A DNA stretch of 45,424 nt from CAYNGH01 sp964396845. GTDB taxonomy: Bacteria > Vulcanimicrobiota > JAJTBE01 > CAYNGH01. Below, in pieces: positions 1 through 7,923 of this stretch (position 1 is its first letter; each line of letters opens with the position of its first letter). Both the position numbers and the translations under genes were made by a program. Under the pieces are notes generated by a model. The model was not told the origin of the DNA. It searched no databases and was given only the letters and a program-made list of their open reading frames with translations. Location: assembly GCA_964396845.1 (NCBI GenBank), contig CAYNGH010000009.1, forward strand, positions 1 through 45,424, written 5' to 3'.

Positions 1-3
1 ACC

Positions 4-795
4 ATGAAAACAAGATTCATCGCACTGCTCCTGGCACTTCTGCTGGTCACCGCCTCATGGAGTGCATGGGCCTCACCTCCTCCCCCTGATCTTGAAGATG
101 ACCCAGATGATCAGGATCTCGATGATAATGATGATGACGACGACATCTCCGGCCCTCCTGCAGACAGGGCCACATTCCGGCGATATTTGCCCAGGGATCC
201 CCGACTGCTGGGCCTGCACCGGCAGGCTATGGGCCTCGCTGTGGAAAATGCCCGGCTGATTGCCCAACGCGGTGTCCTTCAGCCGGAGATGGCCCGCCTG
301 GAGATGGAGGAAGGCCGGCTCCGATACCGGCTCTTGAAATTGCGTATCGATTATTATCGAATCCGGGAGAAGCTGGTGGAAAACCCAGATTCAAAAATAA
401 AGGCGATGCTGAAAAGCCATGACAATCAGATCCGCCTGATTGATGAGCTGGTACGCCGGGAAGAAAAAATCGACTGTTACCATACCATTTTTGAAAAAAA
501 GCACCGGGCCATGGAGGAATATCACTGGAGCCTTCTGGACGACAAGCATTCCCTCATCGGGGAGTATCTCCAGGGGATGGATTACGACAAATCAAAAGAT
601 CAGTTTGAAATCCTCTACAACGAGGTTATCACCGATTACCGGCAGATCATATCCGGCAACAGGCTGATCCTTGAGGAAACCCAGAGGATCATACCGGAAA
701 AACAAAAGAGGATAGACCTTCTGGGGGAAGCCGTGGAAGCCATGGAAGCCCTGATGCGGGAGATGCCCGGCTGTGATGACCAAACCGGTGAATGA
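4..795 (+). CDS. Exported Asp-rich coiled-coil protein, unknown function
   Basis: I do not recognise a family. Residues 1-23 form a clear signal peptide (MKTR, a Leu/Ala-rich core, then AWAS). It is followed by a PPPP stretch and an extremely acidic run (residues 29-47, almost all Asp). From about residue 70 to 255 the protein is charged and helical, with long Glu/Arg/Leu-rich stretches that look like coiled coil. It is probably periplasmic or extracellular. The start is placed at the ATG that begins the signal peptide; only three bases lie upstream, so the ribosome site is not visible. The stop is three bases before the next gene, a propeller lipoprotein, so the two are probably co-transcribed. 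The acidic tract could bind cations, but that is inference. Confidence 0.8.
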   Translation: MKTRFIALLLALLLVTASWSAWASPPPPDLEDDPDDQDLDDNDDDDDISGPPADRATFRRYLPRDPRLLGLHRQAMGLAVENARLIAQRGVLQPEMARLEMEEGRLRYRLLKLRIDYYRIREKLVENPDSKIKAMLKSHDNQIRLIDELVRREEKIDCYHTIFEKKHRAMEEYHWSLLDDKHSLIGEYLQGMDYDKSKDQFEILYNEVITDYRQIISGNRLILEETQRIIPEKQKRIDLLGEAVEAMEALMREMPGCDDQTGE

Positions 796-798
796 TCC

Positions 799-1971
799 AT
801 GAAAAAGCCCGTGGAATATAACCCTGTTGCAAGGTTCCTGCTTCTTCCCCTATTGATTATTCTTCTTGTTTTTTTTCCGGGTTGCTCTCCAAAAACTTCG
901 TCCCCACCAGAGAAACCCCGAGAAATTTCCCATGACAATGACTTTTATTTCCAGGGCCGGGCTGATCTTCAGAACACCGGGTGCTACCCATACCCCGGGC
1001 CGGAGAAACCAGAGCTTTCCTGGACATTCGAAGCAGATGCCCGGATCCGGGGAGGCTGTGGCGTGACCCGGGACGGGCTGATTGTTTTCGGGGTCCTGTC
1101 GGACAACCTGTTCATACTGGATCCCAAGGGAAAGCTCAAAGCCAGTACAAACCCCGGCTCATGGGTTTTCTCAACTCCGGTGATCGGGCCGGGAAACCAG
1201 ATATACGTCAGCTGTGACGACGGCAGGGTTCATTGCATGGATGCCACAGGAAAGATCCTCTGGACATATCGTCTGTCTGCGGAGTCCTCGTCCACGCCGG
1301 CCCTCTGCAATGGCCACCTGTATCTGGGAGCCGAGGATGACGGCCTCCACTGCCTCACCGACACCGGGAAACACCGGTGGAAATACAACACCCGGGGCCG
1401 GATACTTTTTTCCTCGCCGGGGTTGGATTCCCAGGGAAACATTTACATCGGCGATGAAAACAACATCCTTCACGCCGTCAATCCCGATGGAACCCCCCGG
1501 TGGCAGTTCGAAGCCGGATCGGAAATATCCACCACTTCCCCTATAATCACAGACAATGGAGTAATCATTCCCGCAGGGCCGGATATTACTGCCCTCGATG
1601 TTCAGGGGAAAATCCTGTGGCAAAAAACCCTTCACGAGGAAGTGACAGGGAATCCATGCCTTTCCCCCCAGGGGGATCTTATGGCTGTCCCTGTATTGGA
1701 TGGGGTTCTGGTAATTATGGATGTGAAGGATGGCAAGGTAACCGCCAAGGCAAAAGTCGCCGGCAACCTGCAGGCATCGGCAGTGGCCGACAGCCAGGGA
1801 CGCATATACATAGTGGGGGATAAAGGCCCCATAGTTGCAGGATGGGATGGCAGGATTCTCCACAAGGCTCTCCTTGAAAAGGGAGGCCCCTTCCGGGGAG
1901 ATCCCGTGATTACTCCCAAAGGACAGCTGATATTTGGCGGAATGGACGGGATTCTCTACTGCTTCGAGTAA
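799..1971 (+). CDS. PQQ-type beta-propeller lipoprotein
   Basis: This is an exported lipoprotein with a repeated PQQ-like propeller fold. The N-terminus has a hydrophobic segment ending in a lipobox (FFPGC, Cys29), followed by a Ser/Pro/Glu-rich linker. From about residue 55 the protein is a series of blades, each with strands ending in a TGK.LW.Y type motif (TGKILWTYR, TGKHRWKYN, DGTPRWQFE, QGKILWQKT), the mark of PQQ-repeat proteins such as BamB. No enzyme residues for PQQ binding are evident, so a scaffolding or binding role at the membrane is more likely than a dehydrogenase. BamB itself is unlikely in a Bacillota-like cell. It follows the Asp-rich exported gene by three bases. Its 3' end overlaps the convergent trmD by 16 bases. 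Confidence 0.82.
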   Translation: MKKPVEYNPVARFLLLPLLIILLVFFPGCSPKTSSPPEKPREISHDNDFYFQGRADLQNTGCYPYPGPEKPELSWTFEADARIRGGCGVTRDGLIVFGVLSDNLFILDPKGKLKASTNPGSWVFSTPVIGPGNQIYVSCDDGRVHCMDATGKILWTYRLSAESSSTPALCNGHLYLGAEDDGLHCLTDTGKHRWKYNTRGRILFSSPGLDSQGNIYIGDENNILHAVNPDGTPRWQFEAGSEISTTSPIITDNGVIIPAGPDITALDVQGKILWQKTLHEEVTGNPCLSPQGDLMAVPVLDGVLVIMDVKDGKVTAKAKVAGNLQASAVADSQGRIYIVGDKGPIVAGWDGRILHKALLEKGGPFRGDPVITPKGQLIFGGMDGILYCFE

Positions 1972-2702
1972 TCATCCTCCCCATAATGCCCCAGCTCTCT
2001 CAACATTTTTCCATCCTCCCGGGAAAGTTCTGCACAATCCAGCAGTTCCGGCCTGCGACGCATAGTTTCCCCCAGGGCTTCCCTGCGTCGCCACTGGCGG
2101 ATATTTTCATGATGTCCCGAGAGAAGTACATCGGGGACTTTCATTCCCATAAACTCCGGGGGCCGGGTATAATGAGGATGATCCAGAATCCCCCCATAAA
2201 AAGACTCACCGGCAAGAGATTCGGGATGAATCACCCCGGGGATCATCCGGGATATGGCATCCACCATCACCATCACCGGCAGTTCGCCTCCTGTCAGCAC
2301 ATAATCCCCAATGGACAGCTCCATATCCGCCAGGGTATGAATCCGCCGGTCAAATCCTTCATAATGCCCGCACAAAAAAATAAGCTCTTCATATTCTGCC
2401 AGCTGGCGGGCTTTGTTCTGAGAAAACACCTCACCCCGGGGAGTGGCAAGAATCAAAGGCCCCCGGTTGCCAAGCTCCCGGCGGATATAATCTGCCGATG
2501 CAAATATCGGCTCGGGCTTAATCACCATTCCCGGCCCGCCTCCATAGGGAATATCATCCACGGTACGATGGCGATCATTGGTGAAATCCCGGGGATTGAC
2601 ATACTCCACGGACATAAGTCCCCGTTCCCTGGCCCGCCCGATGATAGAGCCGTCAAGATATGTAAAAACCTCGGGAAACAGGGTGATTATGGTAAACCGC
2701 AT
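1956..2702 (-). CDS. trmD: tRNA (guanine-37-N1)-methyltransferase TrmD
   Basis: TrmD transfers a methyl group from S-adenosylmethionine to N1 of G37 in tRNAs, preventing +1 frameshifting. At 248 residues it has the normal family length. Visible family signatures are YGGGPGMV (53-60), the SAM-binding knot segments ATPRGEVF (86-93), LCGHYEGFD (110-118) and SIGDYVLTGGE (130-140), then HPHYTRPPEF (175-184) and VPDVLLSGHH (189-198). These belong to the SPOUT trefoil-knot fold. The ATG directly abuts the rimM stop codon, so translation is probably coupled. In Bacillota trmD is usually followed by rplS; here it is instead followed by a convergent lipoprotein gene. Confidence 0.97.
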   Translation of the reverse strand: MRFTIITLFPEVFTYLDGSIIGRARERGLMSVEYVNPRDFTNDRHRTVDDIPYGGGPGMVIKPEPIFASADYIRRELGNRGPLILATPRGEVFSQNKARQLAEYEELIFLCGHYEGFDRRIHTLADMELSIGDYVLTGGELPVMVMVDAISRMIPGVIHPESLAGESFYGGILDHPHYTRPPEFMGMKVPDVLLSGHHENIRQWRRREALGETMRRRPELLDCAELSREDGKMLRELGHYGEDDYSKQ

Positions 2703-3224
2703 TTAAATCTCCAGAAGCCCTTCCACAGGGTCGATATAAACCTTCCCGCCGGCAATGTCAACCTTCCTGACAAACTGACGGCAAGCGGGAACAAGACAGG
2801 GGTTCTTCCTGCCGGGGACTGTTATCTCATATAAATCCTGGGGGCCGCTGGAAATGACCCTGGTCAGAGTTCCCACCGGTTCCTCTGCCATTGTGACCAC
2901 TTCAAGGCCCTCCAGATCAAATACAAAATAAGCTCCCTCTTCCGGGGGAACCAGCCTTGAACGAGGCAGGAGGAAATAGCCTCCCCGGTATGGCTCTGCA
3001 TCATTCCTGTTGGAAAGCCCCTCCAGAAAAACAATCAGGTCATTCTTAACGGTCTTCAGCTGACAAATGATGCACTCCCGGGGTTCTCCGTCGGGCAGGG
3101 CAACAAACATGGATTTCCCCGGCAAAAAATGCTCCAGGTCCTGGGTCAGGGGCATAACCCTGAGGCCGGAACCAATGCCATGGGGACGGGTAATCTTTCC
3201 GATTTTAATTAAAGGATCCTCCAT
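2703..3224 (-). CDS. rimM: Ribosome maturation factor RimM
   Basis: RimM binds ribosomal protein S19 and helps mature the head of the 30S subunit. The N-terminal half carries the RimM barrel signature (KIGKITRPHGIGSGLRV, residues about 7-23). The C-terminal half is a PRC-barrel ending in the typical VPACRQFVRKVD and IDPVEGLLEI. At 173 residues the length is normal. The ATG is preceded by AGGAAGG with a nine-base spacer. A terminator-like hairpin lies between this gene and ylqD, so rimM and trmD may be expressed at a different level from the ffh-rpsP part of the operon. Confidence 0.95.
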   Translation of the reverse strand: MEDPLIKIGKITRPHGIGSGLRVMPLTQDLEHFLPGKSMFVALPDGEPRECIICQLKTVKNDLIVFLEGLSNRNDAEPYRGGYFLLPRSRLVPPEEGAYFVFDLEGLEVVTMAEEPVGTLTRVISSGPQDLYEITVPGRKNPCLVPACRQFVRKVDIAGGKVYIDPVEGLLEI

Positions 3225-3254
3225 TAATCAGTCCTTCCTGACAGAACAATCAAT

Positions 3255-3281
3255 AAAAAGGGGCGTGACGAAACGCCCCCC
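3255..3281 (-). terminator. Terminator-like hairpin between ylqD and rimM
   Basis: Read on the minus strand, the arm GGGGCGT (from 3279 to 3273) and the arm ACGCCCC (3266 to 3260) form a seven-base-pair stem with a six-base loop, followed by TTTTTATTG. This is the form of an intrinsic terminator. It sits only about 30 bases before the rimM start, leaving little room for a separate promoter, so it more likely attenuates transcription inside the operon. Confidence 0.6.
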
Positions 3282-3338
3282 TTTTGTTAGGCAAATCAAA
3301 GCCGGGGCTTGTGAAGTCCGGCTTATCCAGTGTCGATT

Positions 3339-3752
3339 TTACGGGTTGCGAATCTCCACCACTTTCCAATCCTTGATGACAATCTCGGTGTTGGAAACCT
3401 TGTCCATCAGGTTATCTCCCACCTTCACCTGAACCGAACCTTCCAGAACACGGAAAGGATATTCGTCGCCGTCGGCGGCGTTCTCCAACTGAGTCATCCG
3501 CAGGGAAAGCTCGCTCTTCATCTGAGCGACTCTATCCTTCTCATAGTTGATCTGGTTTTTGAGGGCCTTGGCATTGTCCAGGTCTGATTCCAACAGTTTT
3601 TCCAACTGTTTTTTCCCCTCGGCCTGCATGAGTTCGAGGTTTTCATCCAGACGGGCAATGGTTTCTTCCGCCTCGTTCAAAAGCTGTTCCCGGAATTCTT
3701 CGGTCATGATAACCTTGATGACGACCGGTCTTTTGATGTCAATACAATCCAA
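3339..3752 (-). CDS. ylqD: YlqD family protein
   Basis: YlqD is a conserved protein of unknown function found in Bacillota, encoded between khpA and rimM as here. The 137 residues have a short beta start (DIKRPVVIKVIMTEEF), then a long helical coiled-coil segment (about residues 20-85) and a C-terminal beta-rich part (VQVKVGDNLM, IVIKDWKVVEI). The start is TTG at 3752, supported by AAGGAGG about nine bases upstream, which overlaps the khpA stop codon. No catalytic motif is seen. The family and the gene order are the best sign that the host is Bacillota-like. Confidence 0.85.
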   Translation of the reverse strand: MDCIDIKRPVVIKVIMTEEFREQLLNEAEETIARLDENLELMQAEGKKQLEKLLESDLDNAKALKNQINYEKDRVAQMKSELSLRMTQLENAADGDEYPFRVLEGSVQVKVGDNLMDKVSNTEIVIKDWKVVEIRNP

Positions 3753-3766
3753 TATTATCCCCCTCC

Positions 3767-3994
3767 TTATATGATTTCAATCATAATCCGCTTCCCGTCC
3801 CTGACGGCAGCGGCCTTGACGATGGTCCGCAGGGCCTGGGCTATCCTTCCCTGCTTCCCTATTACCTTGCCCATGTCATCGGGGGAAACCCGCAACTCCA
3901 AGATTACGGACCTCTCACCCTCAACCTGGCTTACTTCCACTTCTTCAGGCTTATCTACAAGGGATCTTGCAAGATACTCCAGCAATTCCTTCAT
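3767..3994 (-). CDS. khpA: KH-domain RNA-binding protein KhpA
   Basis: KhpA (YlqC) is a single-domain KH RNA-binding protein; in Gram-positive bacteria it partners KhpB/Jag and affects cell division and elongation. The 75-residue protein is almost only the KH fold, with the GxxG loop at residues 46-49 (VIGKQGRIAQALR). The GxxG loop is intact, so RNA binding should be kept. It lies between rpsP and ylqD in the standard order, 67 bases after rpsP, with the ylqD ribosome site overlapping its stop codon. Confidence 0.93.
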   Translation of the reverse strand: MKELLEYLARSLVDKPEEVEVSQVEGERSVILELRVSPDDMGKVIGKQGRIAQALRTIVKAAAVRDGKRIMIEII

Positions 3995-4061
3995 CAGTTA
4001 CACCTCCGATGCTATTTTTCGGCTTTTATGAGCCGGTGACCCTGTGACATTAACATATACA

Positions 4062-4346
4062 CTACTGGGCAACATCGGTGCCGGTGTTATTGCCATCCTT
4101 GAACTTCTGCCAGATTCCCTCTTCCTTTAAAAGACGAATTACCGTTTCTGTAGGAGAAGCGCCCTTCTGCAACCAGTCCAGCACACGGTCTTCCTTGAAT
4201 ACCGTGGTGCGGGGCTCAGTCCTGGGGTTGTAATTACCCAGGGCCTCGATGAACCTGCCGTCCCGGGGTGCCCGCTTGTCTATGGCAACCAACCGGTAGG
4301 AAGGCTGCTTTTTCTTTCCCACCCGTTTCAATCTCAATCGAACCAT
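4062..4346 (-). CDS. rpsP: 30S ribosomal protein S16
   Basis: S16 is a small primary-binding protein of the 30S subunit. The sequence begins MVRLRLKRVGKKKQPSYR and continues with AIDKRAPRDGRFIEALG.YNP, the standard S16 signature, then a helix with KGASPTETV. The frame is open further upstream, but AGGAGGTGA lies seven bases before the second of two adjacent ATGs (4346), which gives the usual N-terminus and a 94-residue protein. The C-terminal tail (about residues 82-94, KDGNNTGTDVAQ) is an unconserved extension. The 128 bases between ffh and rpsP hold no gene. Confidence 0.96.
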   Translation of the reverse strand: MVRLRLKRVGKKKQPSYRLVAIDKRAPRDGRFIEALGNYNPRTEPRTTVFKEDRVLDWLQKGASPTETVIRLLKEEGIWQKFKDGNNTGTDVAQ

Positions 4347-4474
4347 CATTTCACCTCCTGCTCGTGTTGGATATTGATAAAACCTTTGGTTTAAATCATT
4401 CAAATTGATCCACTATTTATTGCCCCTAAGGGTAAATCCTGCAAGCATGCCAAAAAATAGGCGTTATCATGGCA

Positions 4475-5821
4475 TCAACCCATGGGGAAAGGCAGTTTCA
4501 AACCGCCCCTCATCTTCCCTGATCGTCCCATGTCAGAAACCTGCTTCATCATTTTTTTGACCATCTTAAACTGTTTCAGCAACCGATTCACATCGGCCAC
4601 CTCTACCCCGGATCCTTTGGCAATTCTCTTCCGCCGGCTACCTTTGATTATTCTGGGGTTGGCCCGCTCCTCGGAAGTCATGGAATGGATGATGGCTTTC
4701 ACCCGGCCCATCTGTTTCTCATCAAGCTGAAGATTCTTCATGGCCGGGTTCCCTGCCATACCGGGGATCATACCCATGATGTCCTCCAGGGGGCCCATCT
4801 TCTGCACTGAATCCATCTGTTCCAGGAAATCTTCCAGGGTAAAATCCGCAGTGCGAATCTTCCGTTCCAGCTCCATGGCCTTTTCCTGATCAATGGCGGT
4901 TTCAGCCTTCTCGATGAGGCTCAGCACATCCCCCATCCCCAGAATCCGGCTCACCATACGGTCGGGATGGAAAGGCTCCAGGGCTGTGAGTTTTTCTCCC
5001 ACCCCGGCAAACTTGATGGGCCTGCCAGTAACTGCCCTGGCGGAAAGGGCCGCCCCACCCCGGGAGTCGCCGTCCAGTTTAGTCAGAACAATCCCGGTGA
5101 TGCCTACTTCCCGGTTATATGTGTCCGCCATCTTGAGGGCATCCTGACCCACCATGGCATCCACCACTAACAGGACTTCATGGGGATTGACCTCCCCTTT
5201 GATCTGCTGAAGCTCGCCCATCAACTCATCATCTATGTGAAGCCGTCCCGCAGTGTCAATGATTACCGGGTTGAAGCCGTCTTCCGTTGCCTTTTTCACC
5301 GCAGCTCTGGCAATGTTCACCGGCGAGGTTCGATCTCCCATCTGAAATACCGGCACATCCAGTTGATCTCCCAGGACTTCTAACTGTTTGATTGCCGCAG
5401 GCCGGTAAACATCGGTGGCCGCCAGCATGGGTTTTTGTCCGCTTTTCTTGAAGTAGTTGGCCAGTTTGCCCGAGGAAGTGGTTTTGCCTGATCCGTGAAG
5501 GCCCACCATCATTATCACCGTGGGGGGCTTCTCTGCCATTTCCACCGTGGAAACAGCAGAACCCATCAGCTCAACCATCTGGTCCCGGACAATCTTTATC
5601 ACCTGCTGGGCCGGGGTGAGGCTCTTTAGAACCTCTTCTCCCACCGCCCTTTCACGGACTTTTTTAACAAAATCCTTCACCACCTGAAGGTTGACATCCG
5701 CCTCCAAGAGGGCCATTCGAACCTCCCGCAAGGCCAGCTTCACATCTTCTTCCGTCAGCTTGCCCCGGCGTTTCAGGTTCTGAAATATCCCCGCCAGACG
5801 TTCTTGTAAATTTTCAAACAT
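4475..5821 (-). CDS. ffh: Signal recognition particle GTPase Ffh (SRP54)
   Basis: Ffh binds signal sequences on nascent chains together with 4.5S/6S RNA and docks with FtsY at the membrane. The order is N domain (1-90), G domain with GLHGSGKT (107-114), DTAGR (189-193) and TKLDGD (247-252), then a methionine-rich M domain (about 310-448) with GMIPGM, the RIIKGSRRKRIAKGSG RNA-binding segment and KKMMKQ. At 448 residues it is full length. The ATG has GGGAGGG seven bases upstream and a consensus promoter at 5844-5871. The gene ylxM, which often precedes ffh in Bacillota, is not here. Confidence 0.97.
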   Translation of the reverse strand: MFENLQERLAGIFQNLKRRGKLTEEDVKLALREVRMALLEADVNLQVVKDFVKKVRERAVGEEVLKSLTPAQQVIKIVRDQMVELMGSAVSTVEMAEKPPTVIMMVGLHGSGKTTSSGKLANYFKKSGQKPMLAATDVYRPAAIKQLEVLGDQLDVPVFQMGDRTSPVNIARAAVKKATEDGFNPVIIDTAGRLHIDDELMGELQQIKGEVNPHEVLLVVDAMVGQDALKMADTYNREVGITGIVLTKLDGDSRGGAALSARAVTGRPIKFAGVGEKLTALEPFHPDRMVSRILGMGDVLSLIEKAETAIDQEKAMELERKIRTADFTLEDFLEQMDSVQKMGPLEDIMGMIPGMAGNPAMKNLQLDEKQMGRVKAIIHSMTSEERANPRIIKGSRRKRIAKGSGVEVADVNRLLKQFKMVKKMMKQVSDMGRSGKMRGGLKLPFPMG

Positions 5822-5843
5822 AATAATCCCTCCCCGGGGGTAT

Positions 5844-5871
5844 ATGATAATACAACAGGGTAATTTGTCAA
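5844..5871 (-). promoter_or_regulatory. Sigma-A/70 type promoter of the ffh operon
   Basis: On the minus strand, TTGACA (5871-5866) and TATCAT (5849-5844) are separated by 16 bases. The -35 box is a perfect match and the -10 box matches in five of six positions. The expected transcript start near 5837 leaves a very short leader before the ffh ATG at 5821. Confidence 0.72.
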
Positions 5872-5887
5872 GCCCCCAAAGGCCCGG

Positions 5888-6745
5888 TTACTGTAAAACC
5901 GGCACCTTTTCCCCTTCTTTTTCCTTTTCTTTTCTTGCTGTCCGGGCTTTTCCCGCCTCATCCACCAGCCATTTGAAAAAAGCATCAAACTCCGGTTTCT
6001 CCCGGCGCATCTTCTCGGGATGAAACTGAACCCCCAGAATTGCCCTGCCCGATGCACATTCCATGGCCTCCACAAAACCATCATCAGACCGGGCCGTGAC
6101 CCGGAAACCTTCTGCCAGGTCCTTTACACCCTGATGATGGAAAGAGTTCACAAGGATCCTTTCCTTCTTCATCAGACGGAAAAAGATGCTCTCTTTTTCA
6201 ACTTTGACCTCATGCATGGTCAGGGCTGTTTTGCCGTCTTTTTTTGTGCGATGAGCAACCTTCACATCGGATTCATAAAGGCTGGGAATATCCTGATACA
6301 TGCTTCCGCCGAAAAACACATTTATCAACTGATGTCCGCGACAGATCCCCAGAACAGGAATCTCCCGCTCAACAGCTCTTTCCAGGATCCACATCTCATA
6401 TTTGTCAAACTTCTCATCGGTGTCTTCCAACTTCTCGTGGCGGTCTTCCTTATAGAACTTGGGATCAATGTCGATACCGCCGGGTATCAGAAGGCCGTCT
6501 ATCTCATCCACCTTGTCTGCGGTGGCCTGGGGTTCCTCGCCGAAGAACAGCTCCACCACCATAGCGCCATTGGCTTCAATGGCATCCCGGTAATTCTTTC
6601 GCTGGTCTTCCCCGGCCCGATACTGCCGGGCTTCATCCTTTGAATAAATCAGTCCGATTCGAACATCCGACCCATAAGCCATGCTCCCTGCAACAGCCCA
6701 TATCAACAGGAAAACCATGAATATGACTAATTTTCTGTTTCGCAT
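5888..6745 (-). CDS. Exported class I glutamine amidotransferase-like hydrolase (peptidase C26)
   Basis: This resembles gamma-glutamyl-gamma-aminobutyrate hydrolases (PuuD-type, peptidase C26), which cleave gamma-glutamyl amide bonds. Residues 1-25 look like a signal peptide, which is unusual because most relatives are cytoplasmic. The catalytic triad is intact: Cys135 in GICRGHQLINV, His242 and Glu244 in VQFHPEKM. The oxyanion region is LLIPGGIDIDP (85-95). The C-terminus (from about 262) is Lys/Glu-rich and probably disordered. The ATG has AAAAGGAG upstream. It lies upstream of ffh on the same strand, but ffh has its own promoter. A possible substrate is a gamma-glutamyl peptide outside the membrane; that is inference. 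Confidence 0.85.
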   Translation of the reverse strand: MRNRKLVIFMVFLLIWAVAGSMAYGSDVRIGLIYSKDEARQYRAGEDQRKNYRDAIEANGAMVVELFFGEEPQATADKVDEIDGLLIPGGIDIDPKFYKEDRHEKLEDTDEKFDKYEMWILERAVEREIPVLGICRGHQLINVFFGGSMYQDIPSLYESDVKVAHRTKKDGKTALTMHEVKVEKESIFFRLMKKERILVNSFHHQGVKDLAEGFRVTARSDDGFVEAMECASGRAILGVQFHPEKMRREKPEFDAFFKWLVDEAGKARTARKEKEKEGEKVPVLQ

Positions 6746-6888
6746 ACTTGCTCCTTTTGTTCATGCTTTCACTTATATTAAATGTGAGGGACAGTTTCCC
6801 TTTTGCCGGGGAAAAATCAGCCCCGGCAGGAATACCACCGGCAAGAGAAAATAACAGATTGCCAATGAAACCAAAAGGAGTCGGGGAA

Positions 6889-7497
6889 ATGGATAACAAT
6901 ACAATTACTGCGGGAGTACTGGCCCTGCAGGGCAGTTTTCTGGAACATCGGCTGGTCCTGGAGAAAATGGGCATCCACACCATCGAGGTCCGCAAGCCCT
7001 GTCAGCTGAACCTCATCCAGGGCATCATCATTCCCGGGGGGGAATCCACCACCATGGGAAAACTCCTCAACAGCGGTGAGATGATGGCCCCCCTGAGGGA
7101 ATTAATCTCCCGGGGAGTGCCGGCCATGGGGACATGCGCGGGAATGATACTGCTGTCGGGGAATATATCCGGCGGCATTCTGGATCAGCCATCCCTGGGG
7201 CTTCTGAATATTGACATATCCCGCAACGGCTATGGACGGCAAAAAGAAAGCTTCGAAGGGGACTTTCCCATCACTGATATTGGAGGAGGCAGTTTCCATG
7301 GAGTGTTCATCAGAGCACCCATCATAAATAAGCTCCATAATGGAATCCGGGTGATGGCAACCTTCGGGGGCAGGCCCGTGGCAGTGCGCCAGAAAAACAT
7401 ACTGGCAACTTCCTTTCACCCCGAGCTGACCGCTGATGACCGGATTCACAAGTATTTCATTGAAATGATAAAGGAGTATATGGGCAAAAATGGTTAA
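6889..7497 (+). CDS. pdxT: Pyridoxal 5'-phosphate synthase glutaminase subunit PdxT
   Basis: PdxT hydrolyses glutamine and passes ammonia to PdxS for vitamin B6 synthesis. It starts GVLALQGSFLEH and has IPGGESTTMGKLL (48-60), the nucleophile Cys83 in GTCAGMILLS, the conserved RNGYGRQKESFE (112-123), and His177/Glu179 in SFHPEL. The 202 residues match the family. The frame is open from 6748, but the ATG at 6889, eight bases after AAGGAG, gives the normal N-terminus. pdxS, the usual partner and neighbour, is not in the window. Its last eight bases overlap the next gene. Confidence 0.95.
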   Translation: MDNNTITAGVLALQGSFLEHRLVLEKMGIHTIEVRKPCQLNLIQGIIIPGGESTTMGKLLNSGEMMAPLRELISRGVPAMGTCAGMILLSGNISGGILDQPSLGLLNIDISRNGYGRQKESFEGDFPITDIGGGSFHGVFIRAPIINKLHNGIRVMATFGGRPVAVRQKNILATSFHPELTADDRIHKYFIEMIKEYMGKNG

Positions 7498-7906
7498 GAC
7501 AGGAGAAATCACCCTCACCACCAGAGGTTATGGCCATATGCAGGATATCACCGATCCGGTGGCCGGTCATGTGGCCAAATCAGGCATAAAAAACGGCATG
7601 GTCACGGTATTTGTTCCCGGCGCCACAGGAGGCATCACCACCATCGAATACGAACCGGGACTGGTGCAGGACTTTGACGAGATGATGGAAAAAATCGCTC
7701 CTAAATCCGCCAATTATCATCACAACGAACGATGGCACGACGGCAACGGTTTTTCACACCTGCGGGCATCCCTGTTAGGATGCCACATAACCATACCCTT
7801 CGTGGAAGGCAGGCTGACCCTGGGCACATGGCAGCAGGTGGTTTTTATTGATTTTGACAACAAGGGGCGAAGCCGTCGTCTGGTCTGCCAGGTAATGGGA
7901 GAATAA
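7490..7906 (+). CDS. YjbQ/UPF0047 family protein (first copy)
   Basis: YjbQ-family proteins are small trimeric enzymes; the E. coli member has weak thiamine-phosphate synthase activity. Residues 1-138 cover the whole fold, with the family ending GRLTLGTWQQV.FIDFD. and CQVMGE. The region that is usually H..AGV.INE reads GATGGITTIEYEPG here, as in the variant branch of the family, so the His is missing at that place. YHHNERWHDGNGFSHL keeps His residues that could bind metal. It overlaps pdxT by eight bases and abuts the SAM-hydroxide transferase gene, so all three are probably translated together. A second, more typical copy lies at 29725-30138. Confidence 0.88.
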   Translation: MVKTGEITLTTRGYGHMQDITDPVAGHVAKSGIKNGMVTVFVPGATGGITTIEYEPGLVQDFDEMMEKIAPKSANYHHNERWHDGNGFSHLRASLLGCHITIPFVEGRLTLGTWQQVVFIDFDNKGRSRRLVCQVMGE

Positions 7907-7923
7907 TGCAAAGGAGAATCCAC

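Noticed and set aside
1986..2834. 282-codon plus-strand frame rich in His and Pro
   Set aside because: It lies wholly antisense to trmD and rimM, both of which match their families along their full length.
4446..4474. ATGCCA...TGGCAT inverted repeat after ffh
   Set aside because: Six-base arms, 17 bases apart, no U-tract; too weak for a terminator.
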